Made by a program: the position numbers and the translations under genes. Of a stretch of 20,836 bases of DNA, positions 14,488 through 20,743 are shown piece after piece. The notes below the pieces were generated by a model, which was given only the letters and a program-made list of their open reading frames with translations, searched no databases and had not been told where the DNA came from. Each line of letters opens with the position of its first letter. Positions within the stretch are counted from its first letter, which is position 1. Origin of the DNA: JACQID01 sp035290885 (GTDB lineage Archaea > Aenigmatarchaeota > Aenigmatarchaeia > GW2011-AR5); assembly GCA_035290885.1 (NCBI GenBank), contig DATDTL010000029.1, positions 1 through 20,836 of the forward strand, read 5' to 3'.

Positions 14488-16014
14488 ATGGCAGAATCCG
14501 CGCACCGCGAACTTCTGGAAGCGATAAAATCCGGCAAAATAACCACGCATGCCGCGCTTGAGAAGGCAAAAACCGCGCTGGCCGGCAAGTATAAACTGCC
14601 GAACATAATGAAAAATGCAGAATTGGTCGCATACGCCCAGAAAAACGGCTTCGCCGACGCAGTGGCGCTGCTGAAAACGAAACCCGTGCGCACCCTTTCC
14701 GGAGTCGCGAACATCGCGATAATGTGGCTTGGGGAAAATTCCTATTCATGCCCTTTCTCGTGCATATTCTGCCCGCAGGGCGAGTATTCGCCCAAATCTT
14801 ACACCGGCGTTGAACCCACGACACTCAGAGCAAAGCGGAACGGCTACGACGCTTTCAAACAGGTTTCCAACCGGCTCAGGCAGCTTAACGGCATAGGCCA
14901 CGCCACGGACAAGTGCGAGCTGATAATAATGGGCGGCACTTTCATGGCGTGGGACAAGGCGAACCGCGAGGCGTTCATAAAGCGCGCCTTTGACGCTTTT
15001 AACGAAAAAAATTCGCACTCGCTTGAAGATGCCAAAGGCCTGAACGAGACCGCAGGCAACCGCGTCATAGGGCTTACAATAGAGACACGCGCCGATTACT
15101 GCAATGGCGCTTATGTTGATGAAATGCTGCGCTACGGCGCCACGCGTGTGGAAATAGGCGTCCAAACGACGGATGAAGATTTGCAGAAAGCGGTGAACCG
15201 CGGCCACGGCTGCGAAAAGAACAAGGAGGCGTTTCGGCGCCTACGCGACGCAGGGCTGAAAATCACGGCGCACTTGATGCCGGGACTCACCGGCCTTACC
15301 GGCAAAGTGGACGCCATGAAGGAACTTGAATTATTTGCATTGCTTTTCTCTGACCCCGACTACAGGCCGGACGAACTGAAGATATATCCGACTCTTGTCA
15401 TACCGGGCACGGAGCTTCATAAAAAATGGAAGGCCGGCGAGTATGCACCACTTCAAAAAGAAGAAATGATCTCATTGCTCATAGAAATGAAGAAGATCGT
15501 GCCATCCTACGTCAGGATAAAGAGGATAATGCGCGACATCTCCGAGCACAAGGCCGAGGCAGGCGCGAAGACCACGAACCTCCGCCAGCTTGCAGCCATG
15601 CGGGGCATCAACTGCCGATGCATACGCTGCAGGGAAGTCGGGGTTTCGGGCAAGACCCCAAAAGATATAGAACTTCTTGAAAACGAATACGAAGCCGGGG
15701 GCGGGCAAGAGATTTTCCTGAGCTTTGAAGACAATAAGCAGGACGTCCTGATTGGCTTTCTGCGGCTGCGCATTGACCAGTCGGGCACGGCAAAAGTGAG
15801 GGAAGTCCATGTTTACGGAACGCAAGCCCCCCTGCACGAACAGGGCGCGTACCAGCACAAGGGATACGGTAGGCGCCTGCTTGAGAGAGCCGAGAAAATA
15901 GCAAAAGAGCGGGGCAAAACCAAGGTTGCCGTGACATCCGGCGTCGGGGCGCGCCAATATTATAGAAAGTTCGGCTACTCCCTAGAAGGATATTATATGG
16001 TTAAATATTTTTGA
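14488..16014 (+). CDS. elp3: Elp3, radical SAM/acetyltransferase for tRNA wobble uridine
   Basis: Archaeal Elp3 acts alone to attach a carboxymethyl group (from acetyl-CoA) to C5 of uridine-34 in tRNA. The protein is 508 aa, close to the family length. After an N-terminal helical tRNA-binding part (1-70), TLSGVANIAIMW leads to the radical SAM cysteines Cys88-x3-Cys92-x2-Cys95 in SCPFSCIFC. KSYTGVEPTTLRAKRNGYDA and ELIIMGGTFMA follow. Near the end of the radical SAM part is the conserved CRCIRCREVG. The C-terminal GNAT domain has the acetyl-CoA loop HKGYGRRLL (about 457-465) and ends ARQYYRKFGYSLEGYYMVKYF, split here as family features ARQYYRKFGY and YYMVKYF. The start is ATG 14488, with a box A 26 nt upstream. 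Its last codons hold the promoter of the next gene. Confidence 0.95.
   Translation: MAESAHRELLEAIKSGKITTHAALEKAKTALAGKYKLPNIMKNAELVAYAQKNGFADAVALLKTKPVRTLSGVANIAIMWLGENSYSCPFSCIFCPQGEYSPKSYTGVEPTTLRAKRNGYDAFKQVSNRLRQLNGIGHATDKCELIIMGGTFMAWDKANREAFIKRAFDAFNEKNSHSLEDAKGLNETAGNRVIGLTIETRADYCNGAYVDEMLRYGATRVEIGVQTTDEDLQKAVNRGHGCEKNKEAFRRLRDAGLKITAHLMPGLTGLTGKVDAMKELELFALLFSDPDYRPDELKIYPTLVIPGTELHKKWKAGEYAPLQKEEMISLLIEMKKIVPSYVRIKRIMRDISEHKAEAGAKTTNLRQLAAMRGINCRCIRCREVGVSGKTPKDIELLENEYEAGGGQEIFLSFEDNKQDVLIGFLRLRIDQSGTAKVREVHVYGTQAPLHEQGAYQHKGYGRRLLERAEKIAKERGKTKVAVTSGVGARQYYRKFGYSLEGYYMVKYF
15998..16008 (+). promoter_or_regulatory. Box A inside the elp3 3' end
   Basis: GGTTAAATATTTT in the last elp3 codons is centred 26 nt before ATG 16029. 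The downstream unknown gene therefore has its own leaderless promoter embedded in the elp3 coding sequence. Confidence 0.55.
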
Positions 16015-16028
16015 TACAACCCTAAATC

Positions 16029-16748
16029 ATGGCAAAAAACAAGCAAACTTACTGGCAGAAATTGGGAGAAACTGAAAGGAAGCTTCGCCTGTTTGAAAAA
16101 GTGTCGATAAATTCTTTGAAAGGCGGAAAATCTGCAAGAGATTATGACGCATCTGCCCGTCTTGTACTCGGCAATTATTTCAACGTACTTAGCGAACTTG
16201 GCGAAGAAGCTTGTAGAAACCTTCTTGGCCACCGGCCTTCTGTACCAGAAATCCAGCTTTTGGATGCTACAGGAAATGCGATGCTTTCTAATCTTAATTC
16301 ATTGACGCAAGAAACGGCCGACGGCATATCACGTATACTTGCATCTATGTTGCCGCCCGACTGTTTTCTGAATTACAATCCCTATAGCGCGTATGACTTT
16401 GGTCCGGATGGCTCGCTAATTTATCATTTTGACATTCTTATAGGGAATAGACTTACCCCGCAAACCACAGGAATGGAGCAACTTACCACGGCAAGAATAT
16501 TGCAAAGTTGTCTTCAGAGGCAACGCTATATTGACGTTGGAATAAGCGGCAGACGGCAAATGCATCCCTCTCTTGCGCGTTCCGGGATAACAGAATCCTA
16601 CACCGAGTATAATATCATATCAGGAAAATTGTTGCCTTTCTATGTGATAGATACCGACTATCAATGCCCATTCACATTCTATGAAGTCGCGCCGAAGCTC
16701 CACGGTCCCGAACTTCCGTTTGGGAAATCTTGGCCCCTGAAGCTATAG
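16029..16748 (+). CDS. Protein of unknown function, 239 aa
   Basis: No family is recognised. It begins MAKNKQTYWQKLGETERKLR (charged helix), followed by a helical region to residue 108 (ARLVLGNYFNVLSELGEEAC, LTQETADGISRILASM). The second half is richer in Tyr, Pro and beta strands (GPDGSLIYHFDILIGNRLTP, RYIDVGISGRRQ, KLLPFYVIDTDYQCPFTFYE). There is no signal peptide or clear membrane segment. Codon third positions are more A/T-rich than in elp3 next to it, similar to the 627-aa unknown gene, suggesting a different history. The start ATG 16029 is only 15 nt after elp3 and has its own box A in the elp3 end. Confidence 0.72.
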   Translation: MAKNKQTYWQKLGETERKLRLFEKVSINSLKGGKSARDYDASARLVLGNYFNVLSELGEEACRNLLGHRPSVPEIQLLDATGNAMLSNLNSLTQETADGISRILASMLPPDCFLNYNPYSAYDFGPDGSLIYHFDILIGNRLTPQTTGMEQLTTARILQSCLQRQRYIDVGISGRRQMHPSLARSGITESYTEYNIISGKLLPFYVIDTDYQCPFTFYEVAPKLHGPELPFGKSWPLKL

Positions 16749-16769
16749 AATCCGATTCTATGTGCGCGA

Positions 16770-16779
16770 CGGTTTAAAG
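16770..16779 (+). promoter_or_regulatory. Box A for the small coiled-coil gene
   Basis: GGTTTAAAGC (16770-16779) is centred about 26 nt before ATG 16800, predicting a leaderless message for the 69-aa gene. Confidence 0.55.
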
Positions 16780-16799
16780 CGTGTAAAACCAATAATAGT

Positions 16800-17009
16800 A
16801 TGTCCCTTGAAGACGAGATGCGCGCGGAAATACGGCGGCTTGAAAACGAGATTGCCGGCATAGAGAAAGAGATAGCAAAGGAAACATCCAAGCTTGAATA
16901 TCTTCAAGGCGTGAAGAAAAAGAAGGAGCGCGACCTTTCCATACTTAAATCGTCGTTCGGCGGGGCAAAACAAAAAGAACTGCAGACAACGCTTGCCGGG
17001 CTGGTGTAA
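16800..17009 (+). CDS. Small coiled-coil protein, 69 aa
   Basis: The first 50 residues are nearly all charged heptad repeats (EDEMRAEIRRLENEIAGIEK, then EIAKETSKLEYLQGVKKKKE), which predict one long helix or coiled coil. The rest (SFGGAKQKELQTTLAGLV) is short and more hydrophobic. No family is recognised; small coiled-coil proteins often oligomerise or act as adaptors. The start ATG 16800 has a box A 26 nt upstream. It ends 2 nt before the convergent membrane-protein operon. Confidence 0.7.
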   Translation: MSLEDEMRAEIRRLENEIAGIEKEIAKETSKLEYLQGVKKKKERDLSILKSSFGGAKQKELQTTLAGLV

Positions 17010-17011
17010 GC

Positions 17012-17338
17012 TCAGCCGTAAATATATTCCATCTTCTTTATTGTGTCTATGAAATAGGGGTATGTCAGGGCGAACAGAAGTGTGGAAATCAGCGCCATTG
17101 CCATGTCCGCGGCAAGCAGGCCATCGAACCCCGCGTTAAGCTGATAGATGCGCAAACCGTAGTATAGTATGCCGGCCATGTCCACGAACAGCGCAGAGTG
17201 AAGGAGCGACAACATGAACTCCCTGTAAACTCCTGTGAGATTTTTCGCGTGCTTGTATGCCTCCATGTACGTGAAGAAGAAGAGCAGCAGCACCGAAAGA
17301 AGCCCGTAGACCACGACAGCATAATTTAACAGTTCCAT
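17012..17338 (-). CDS. Small membrane protein, 108 aa (paralogue B of tandem pair)
   Basis: Starting from ATG 17338 it has three hydrophobic segments: about residues 6-24 (YAVVVYGLLSVLLLFFFTY), 42-62 (LLHSALFVDMAGILYYGLRI) and 75-95 (AADMAMALISTLLFALTYPY). A basic cytosolic loop KHAKNLTGVYRE lies between the first two. TTG 17359 would add seven residues, but ATG 17338 lies just after the stop of the upstream gene (4 nt between them). No promoter of its own is visible, so it is second in a two-gene operon. It resembles the upstream gene in layout and in the YM...ADM-x-M segments. The function is unknown. Confidence 0.72.
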   Translation of the reverse strand: MELLNYAVVVYGLLSVLLLFFFTYMEAYKHAKNLTGVYREFMLSLLHSALFVDMAGILYYGLRIYQLNAGFDGLLAADMAMALISTLLFALTYPYFIDTIKKMEYIYG

Positions 17339-17342
17339 ATTT

Positions 17343-17735
17343 TTACCCTTTATCGGCAAACGATTTGATTATCGCAAGATTATTCGTGCCGGTTATAACG
17401 ACAAATACCATAACGGCTATCATTAGCATGTCTGCGGTCAGATAATCCGGCATTATAGGAGAAAGCGACTGGAGCATTCTTATGACAAAATAGGCGGACG
17501 TGAAAACGTGAACAAGCACCACTATCATGAAATAGCGCGAGACTATTTCGTTGAAATGCTTCTTCTGCTTCATCCTCTGCATGTACGAGTGCAGAAGAAC
17601 CTCATAGGCGAGGCCTGAAACCGCGCTCAACGCAAACCCTATCAGAAGTATGAACGTTTCCGGCCTTGCCGAAAGCCTGATGATCGTGGACCCCAGAGCG
17701 CTTACGAATTCTTGGGGCAGGAGTTCAAACGCCAT
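17343..17735 (-). CDS. Small membrane protein, 130 aa (paralogue A of tandem pair)
   Basis: The hydrophobic segments are about residues 27-47 (FILLIGFALSAVSGLAYEVL), 68-88 (YFMIVVLVHVFTSAYFVIRM) and 98-117 (LTADMLMIAVMVFVVITGTN). A basic loop YMQRMKQKKHFNEIVSR lies between the first two, the same layout as the downstream protein. The start is ATG 17735; a minus-strand box A CTTTTTTATATGG (17755-17767) lies about 26 nt upstream and should drive both genes. It is downstream of thrS on the same strand but has its own promoter. No family is recognised. Confidence 0.74.
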   Translation of the reverse strand: MAFELLPQEFVSALGSTIIRLSARPETFILLIGFALSAVSGLAYEVLLHSYMQRMKQKKHFNEIVSRYFMIVVLVHVFTSAYFVIRMLQSLSPIMPDYLTADMLMIAVMVFVVITGTNNLAIIKSFADKG

Positions 17736-17751
17736 AACTAATCTTGGAGCG

Positions 17752-17768
17752 TCACCATATAAAAAAGC
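17752..17768 (-). promoter_or_regulatory. Promoter of the two-gene membrane-protein operon
   Basis: On the minus strand TTTTTTATATGG is centred about 26 nt before ATG 17735. Its T6 tract lies just after the thrS stop and could also act as the thrS terminator. Confidence 0.5.
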
Positions 17769-17771
17769 CCG

Positions 17772-19460
17772 TCATGCCTTCTTCATTATTTCTTCCTTTA
17801 TCTTTGCCGCAAAAGCGTCGGGCTTGACGCCAAACTGAACTTTGCCGGCGCCTCGCGTTCTCACGGCAAGGGCGCCGGACTGCTCTTCTTTTTCGCCGAT
17901 AACTATAATATAGGGTATCTTCTGCAGCTCTGCCTCCCTTACACGGTATTCCACCGTGCTCGGCCTCGTGTCGGTATCCGTTCTGATGCCATGCTCCTTT
18001 AGCATATTAACCGCTTTTTCCACGGCAGCGTTGTTATTGTCCGTCAACGCAAGAACGCGAACCTGCACAGGCGAGAGCCAAAGCGGGAACGCTCCCTTGT
18101 AATGCTCGACAAGTATGCCTATGAACCGCTCAATCGCACCGTAGATGACGCGGTGGATTATCACCGGACGGTGCGGCTTGTTGTCCTCGCCTATGTAGTT
18201 AACGTCAAAGCGCTCTGGCATCATGAAATCCACCTGGCACGTGGCGCATTGCCATGTCCTGCCAAGAGAATCCTTGATATGGAAGTCTATCTTCGGGCCG
18301 TAGAACGCGCCGTCTTTCGGGTTCACCTTGTACTTCATATTCTTCGCCTTGAGCGCGCCTTCCAATGCTTTCTCGGCCCTGTCCCATATCTCCTTGGAGC
18401 CTATGGAATTGTCCGGCCTTGTGGACAGCTCAACGTGATACTCAAAACCGAACACGCCGTAGAAATATTCTATTATGCCGACGACGTTCATTATCTCCCG
18501 TTCCAATTGGTCTTCGCGAACGAAGATATGGGAATCGTCCTGCGTGAAGTATCTGAGACGGAAAAGGCCCGAAAGAACGCCTGAGAGCTCGTTGCGATGG
18601 ACTTGGCCAAGCTCGGCAAGTTTCAGCGGCAGATCGCGGTAGCTGCGCGTCCCGCTGTTGAACACCGTTATCGCGCCCGGACAGTTCATGGGCTTGACTG
18701 CAAATTCAACGTCGTCGATGGTTGTGAAGAACATGTTCTCCTTGTAATGGTCCCAGTGGCCAGATGTCTGCCAGAGCGACTTGTTCATTATCAAAGGCGT
18801 ATTGATTTCCAAATAGCCGCGCTTTGTGTGCTCTGCGCGCCAGAACGCCATGAGCTCGTTCCTGATTATCATGCCTTTGGGGTGGAAGAACGCCATGCCA
18901 GGGGCCACGTCATGGAAGCTGTAAAGGTCCAGCTTCTTGCCAAGCAGGCGATGATCGTTCTCGCTAAGCTCCTTTGCCTCAGCGGCTTGCGTTGGCTGCG
19001 CTCCGCCCTTCTTCTTCGTTGCGCTTGGCGCGGCTCCTTCTGCAGTGATTTCCCTTGATAACTCGGACAACGGGTGCCCTTTGGCCTTTATTTCGAACGC
19101 CTTGTACCAGCCGAACGGCGCATGAAACGACTCGAAGCCGCGCTCCTTGGCGATCTCCTCTGCCTTGCGCAGCGCTTCCAGAGCCGTTGCAGGGGATGAA
19201 AGGTCTTTGCTCAGGTGCGCATACGGGTAAAAGACGATTTTTTTCGCCTTGACTTCCTTGGCGACTTTCTCGACTTCGTCCACCATGTTTTTTGCGGTTT
19301 GGCCGATATTTCCTTCGTCCCGCTTCTCAACAGCAGTGAAGACGACTAGGCACTCCTCAACGCGCGTCTTCTCTCCTTTCTTCCATTCCTCTGCCTGCTT
19401 TATCGCCTTCTGGCGGGCCTCGAATTCAATGAAGTCCGAATGTATCAATAATATTTTCAT
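17772..19460 (-). CDS. thrS: Threonyl-tRNA synthetase, archaeal type
   Basis: This class II synthetase charges tRNA-Thr. The 562-aa protein has the archaeal N-terminal editing domain (1-140, D-aminoacyl-tRNA deacylase-like; IVFYPYAHLS, APFGWYKAFEIKAKGHPLSE), which removes misattached serine. A Lys/Gly/Ala-rich linker (141-165) follows. The catalytic core includes motif 2 RLRYFTQDDSHIF and motif 3 GAIERFIGIL. The zinc ligands are Cys260 (MNCPG), His311 and His436. The anticodon-binding domain (about 463-562) begins SPVQVRVLALTD. The start ATG 19460 is preferred over an in-frame start at 19478 because it matches the family N terminus MKILLIHSDF and has GAGG (19468-19471) upstream. A T/A-rich box (19538-19549 on the minus strand) would give a leader of about 55 nt. 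Confidence 0.95.
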   Translation of the reverse strand: MKILLIHSDFIEFEARQKAIKQAEEWKKGEKTRVEECLVVFTAVEKRDEGNIGQTAKNMVDEVEKVAKEVKAKKIVFYPYAHLSKDLSSPATALEALRKAEEIAKERGFESFHAPFGWYKAFEIKAKGHPLSELSREITAEGAAPSATKKKGGAQPTQAAEAKELSENDHRLLGKKLDLYSFHDVAPGMAFFHPKGMIIRNELMAFWRAEHTKRGYLEINTPLIMNKSLWQTSGHWDHYKENMFFTTIDDVEFAVKPMNCPGAITVFNSGTRSYRDLPLKLAELGQVHRNELSGVLSGLFRLRYFTQDDSHIFVREDQLEREIMNVVGIIEYFYGVFGFEYHVELSTRPDNSIGSKEIWDRAEKALEGALKAKNMKYKVNPKDGAFYGPKIDFHIKDSLGRTWQCATCQVDFMMPERFDVNYIGEDNKPHRPVIIHRVIYGAIERFIGILVEHYKGAFPLWLSPVQVRVLALTDNNNAAVEKAVNMLKEHGIRTDTDTRPSTVEYRVREAELQKIPYIIVIGEKEEQSGALAVRTRGAGKVQFGVKPDAFAAKIKEEIMKKA

Positions 19461-19549
19461 TTTTATTCCTCTACCCATTTTTCACTTCGTGAATAGCTGT
19501 AAGCCCCTATTACTCTACTTCTCTTCTTTATCATCTAACTTTAAAAAAT
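19461..19549 (-). promoter_or_regulatory. thrS leader: box A and Shine-Dalgarno
   Basis: On the minus strand TTTTTTAAAGTTAG (19537-19550) can act as box A, with transcription starting near 19515, and GAGGA precedes ATG 19460 by about 7 nt. The leader of about 55 nt is longer than elsewhere in the window. CATTTTTCACTTCGTGAATAGC (as its core TTCAC-TTC-GTGAA, 19482-19494) forms a 5-bp hairpin with a 3-nt loop just upstream of the SD. Confidence 0.45.
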
Positions 19550-19570
19550 GCGAAAAATCAAATCTCGCGC

Positions 19571-19750
19571 TCACAAATAATAGTCCAGACATAACGGTAT
19601 TCTGCGGGCATATCCACCGGATTGCCGGTCCAAACCGCTAACAGACGTTGCATGGATATCTTGAAGCGTATATCTATGCATGATATTCATAACGGGCTTG
19701 ACGTAAGCCCTGTTCTGCATCAGGATGTCACGCCAATCGATTGCAGTCAT
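19571..19750 (-). CDS. Possible 59-aa small protein with a strong Shine-Dalgarno
   Basis: This frame is just under a 60-codon cut-off. From ATG 19750 the product begins MTAIDWRDILMQNRAYVKPV and ends RRIPLCLDYYL before TGA (19571-19573). It is not hydrophobic enough for a membrane protein, and no family is recognised. The main support is GGGGGTGA on the minus strand (19755-19762), 4 nt before the ATG, the best match to an archaeal SD in the window. A minus-strand box A candidate, TAGCTAAATACTT (about 19840-19852), would give a leader of about 70 nt. It sits 110 nt upstream of thrS on the same strand. It could be a small protein, an upstream ORF of thrS or a remnant of a longer gene. Confidence 0.45.
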   Translation of the reverse strand: MTAIDWRDILMQNRAYVKPVMNIMHRYTLQDIHATSVSGLDRQSGGYARRIPLCLDYYL

Positions 19751-20062
19751 AATTTCACCCCCTTGGTTTTGATTTTCTGCGGAAAACGATGAACCGCACT
19801 TTTGACAGCCCGAGCGAGGAAGCTATAGCATCGGACAGAAGTATTTAGCTATAATTAAATGCCCGTGCTATATGTGAAAGACGTAGAAATTGTATCTTTC
19901 CTATATCATGCGTATAGATAATCCCACACCATGGAATTCGAGAATTCTGCTCTTCAATGAACAAGAGCTATAAGAACGGGTCAGTCCGCGTAAAGCAGCC
20001 CCCTCCTCTCACAATTACCATGCTTGTCTTGAGCGCACGATATTTAAGTGCACTGTTCCGCT
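19751..20062. other. 312-nt gene-poor region between thrS leader and vapC
   Basis: No confident gene is seen. The stretch contains a minus-strand box A (CACTTAAATATCG, 20038-20050) placed 24 nt before ATG 20021, which opens only a 17-codon frame. It also has a perfect 6-bp hairpin GCTCTT-8 nt-AAGAGC (19949-19968), two GAATTC copies 2 nt apart (19934-19947) and the palindrome GCTATAGC (19822-19829). A promoter without a normal gene, together with inverted repeats, could mean a small non-coding RNA. No T-arm or other tRNA hallmark is present. Confidence 0.4.
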
Positions 20063-20443
20063 TTACTCCACAAAAATAACATTTTCGAGATCCTTAAAAT
20101 GTTTATCCCCTGTGACGAGCTTGGCATTGTTGTCTTCCGCTACCGCCTTTATCATGGCATCGGCCATTGGAAGCTTACTGATTATGCTTATGTCTGCAGC
20201 ATTAAGGGCTATCTTTTTTCCTATTGAGATTATTCTGGCATTGCCAACTATATAGGCAACCGCCTTTATCGCAGTCTCTTCATCTTTTTCGGATTTTATT
20301 TTTTTATATACCTCGTAAAGAACTATGGAAGGCGCCACGCATTCCAAAGTATTGGCGGATTCCACGAATTTCGCGTATTTTGAAGCCAACGGGCCTCCAG
20401 AAAAATATTCTATCCAACCACGGGAGTCAATCAAAACGTTCAT
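20063..20443 (-). CDS. vapC: VapC-type PIN-domain toxin
   Basis: This 126-aa PIN-domain ribonuclease is the expected toxin of a VapBC pair that cleaves RNA. The four acidic metal ligands are in place: Asp6 (MNVLIDSRGWIEYF), Glu44 (SIVLYEVYKKIK), Asp95 (LPMADAMIKA) and Asp113 (LVTGDKHFKDL). Length and order are standard. The ATG at 20443 overlaps the end of the antitoxin gene by 17 nt, so the two are co-transcribed and translationally coupled. No promoter of its own is seen. The exact RNA target cannot be predicted from the sequence. Confidence 0.92.
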   Translation of the reverse strand: MNVLIDSRGWIEYFSGGPLASKYAKFVESANTLECVAPSIVLYEVYKKIKSEKDEETAIKAVAYIVGNARIISIGKKIALNAADISIISKLPMADAMIKAVAEDNNAKLVTGDKHFKDLENVIFVE

Positions 20444-20639
20444 ATTCGTCCCTCACATTTCTTGAGGAAACGCCTCTGGCAATGCCTTTTGCATCCTTTA
20501 TGCGCCCGGCTGGAACGAGATGTATGGTTCCCCCTTTCTCTATGACTATCATTTTTTCCCCGGGCCTGAGCCCCATGTCATTCCTTATTTCTCTAGGTAT
20601 GACTATCTGAAACTTTGAAGAAAGCTTTACTGTATTCAT
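20427..20639 (-). CDS. vapB: VapB-type antitoxin, AbrB/SpoVT fold
   Basis: This 70-aa protein has an N-terminal AbrB-type swapped-hairpin DNA-binding domain (MNTVKLSSKFQIVIPREIRN, DMGLRPGEKMIVIEKGGTIH) and a C-terminal tail (GIARGVSSRNVRDEYERFD) that would wrap the toxin and block its active site. The start is ATG 20639, with GGTG (20645-20648 complement) about 5 nt upstream. A minus-strand TATA element, CTTTTTATATATCG, lies at about 20668-20681. The palindrome TCATATGA (20636-20643) covers the start codon and may take part in autoregulation by the VapBC complex. It precedes vapC and is divergent from tRNA-Gln. Confidence 0.9.
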   Translation of the reverse strand: MNTVKLSSKFQIVIPREIRNDMGLRPGEKMIVIEKGGTIHLVPAGRIKDAKGIARGVSSRNVRDEYERFD

Positions 20640-20743
20640 ATGAGCACCATACTACTATTTCTGCATCGATATATAAAAAGTTAACGTTTCCCTTGCACGT
20701 CTTTTAATCACCTTTAAAAATCTAAAAACCAATCAAAACTCAT
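20640..20743. promoter_or_regulatory. Divergent promoters: vapBC / tRNA-Gln
   Basis: For vapBC, the minus-strand CTTTTTATATATCG (20668-20681) predicts transcription from near 20649. For the tRNA, the plus-strand CCTTTAAAAATC (20711-20722) is about 28 nt before the first tRNA base at 20744. The palindrome TCATATGA overlaps the vapB start and is a candidate part of the operator. Confidence 0.6.

Noticed and set aside
20003..20021. 17-codon leaderless frame at ATG 20021 and a 21-codon plus-strand frame near 19908
   Set aside because: They are too short to call as genes on sequence alone; the promoter is kept as evidence for a possible RNA instead.
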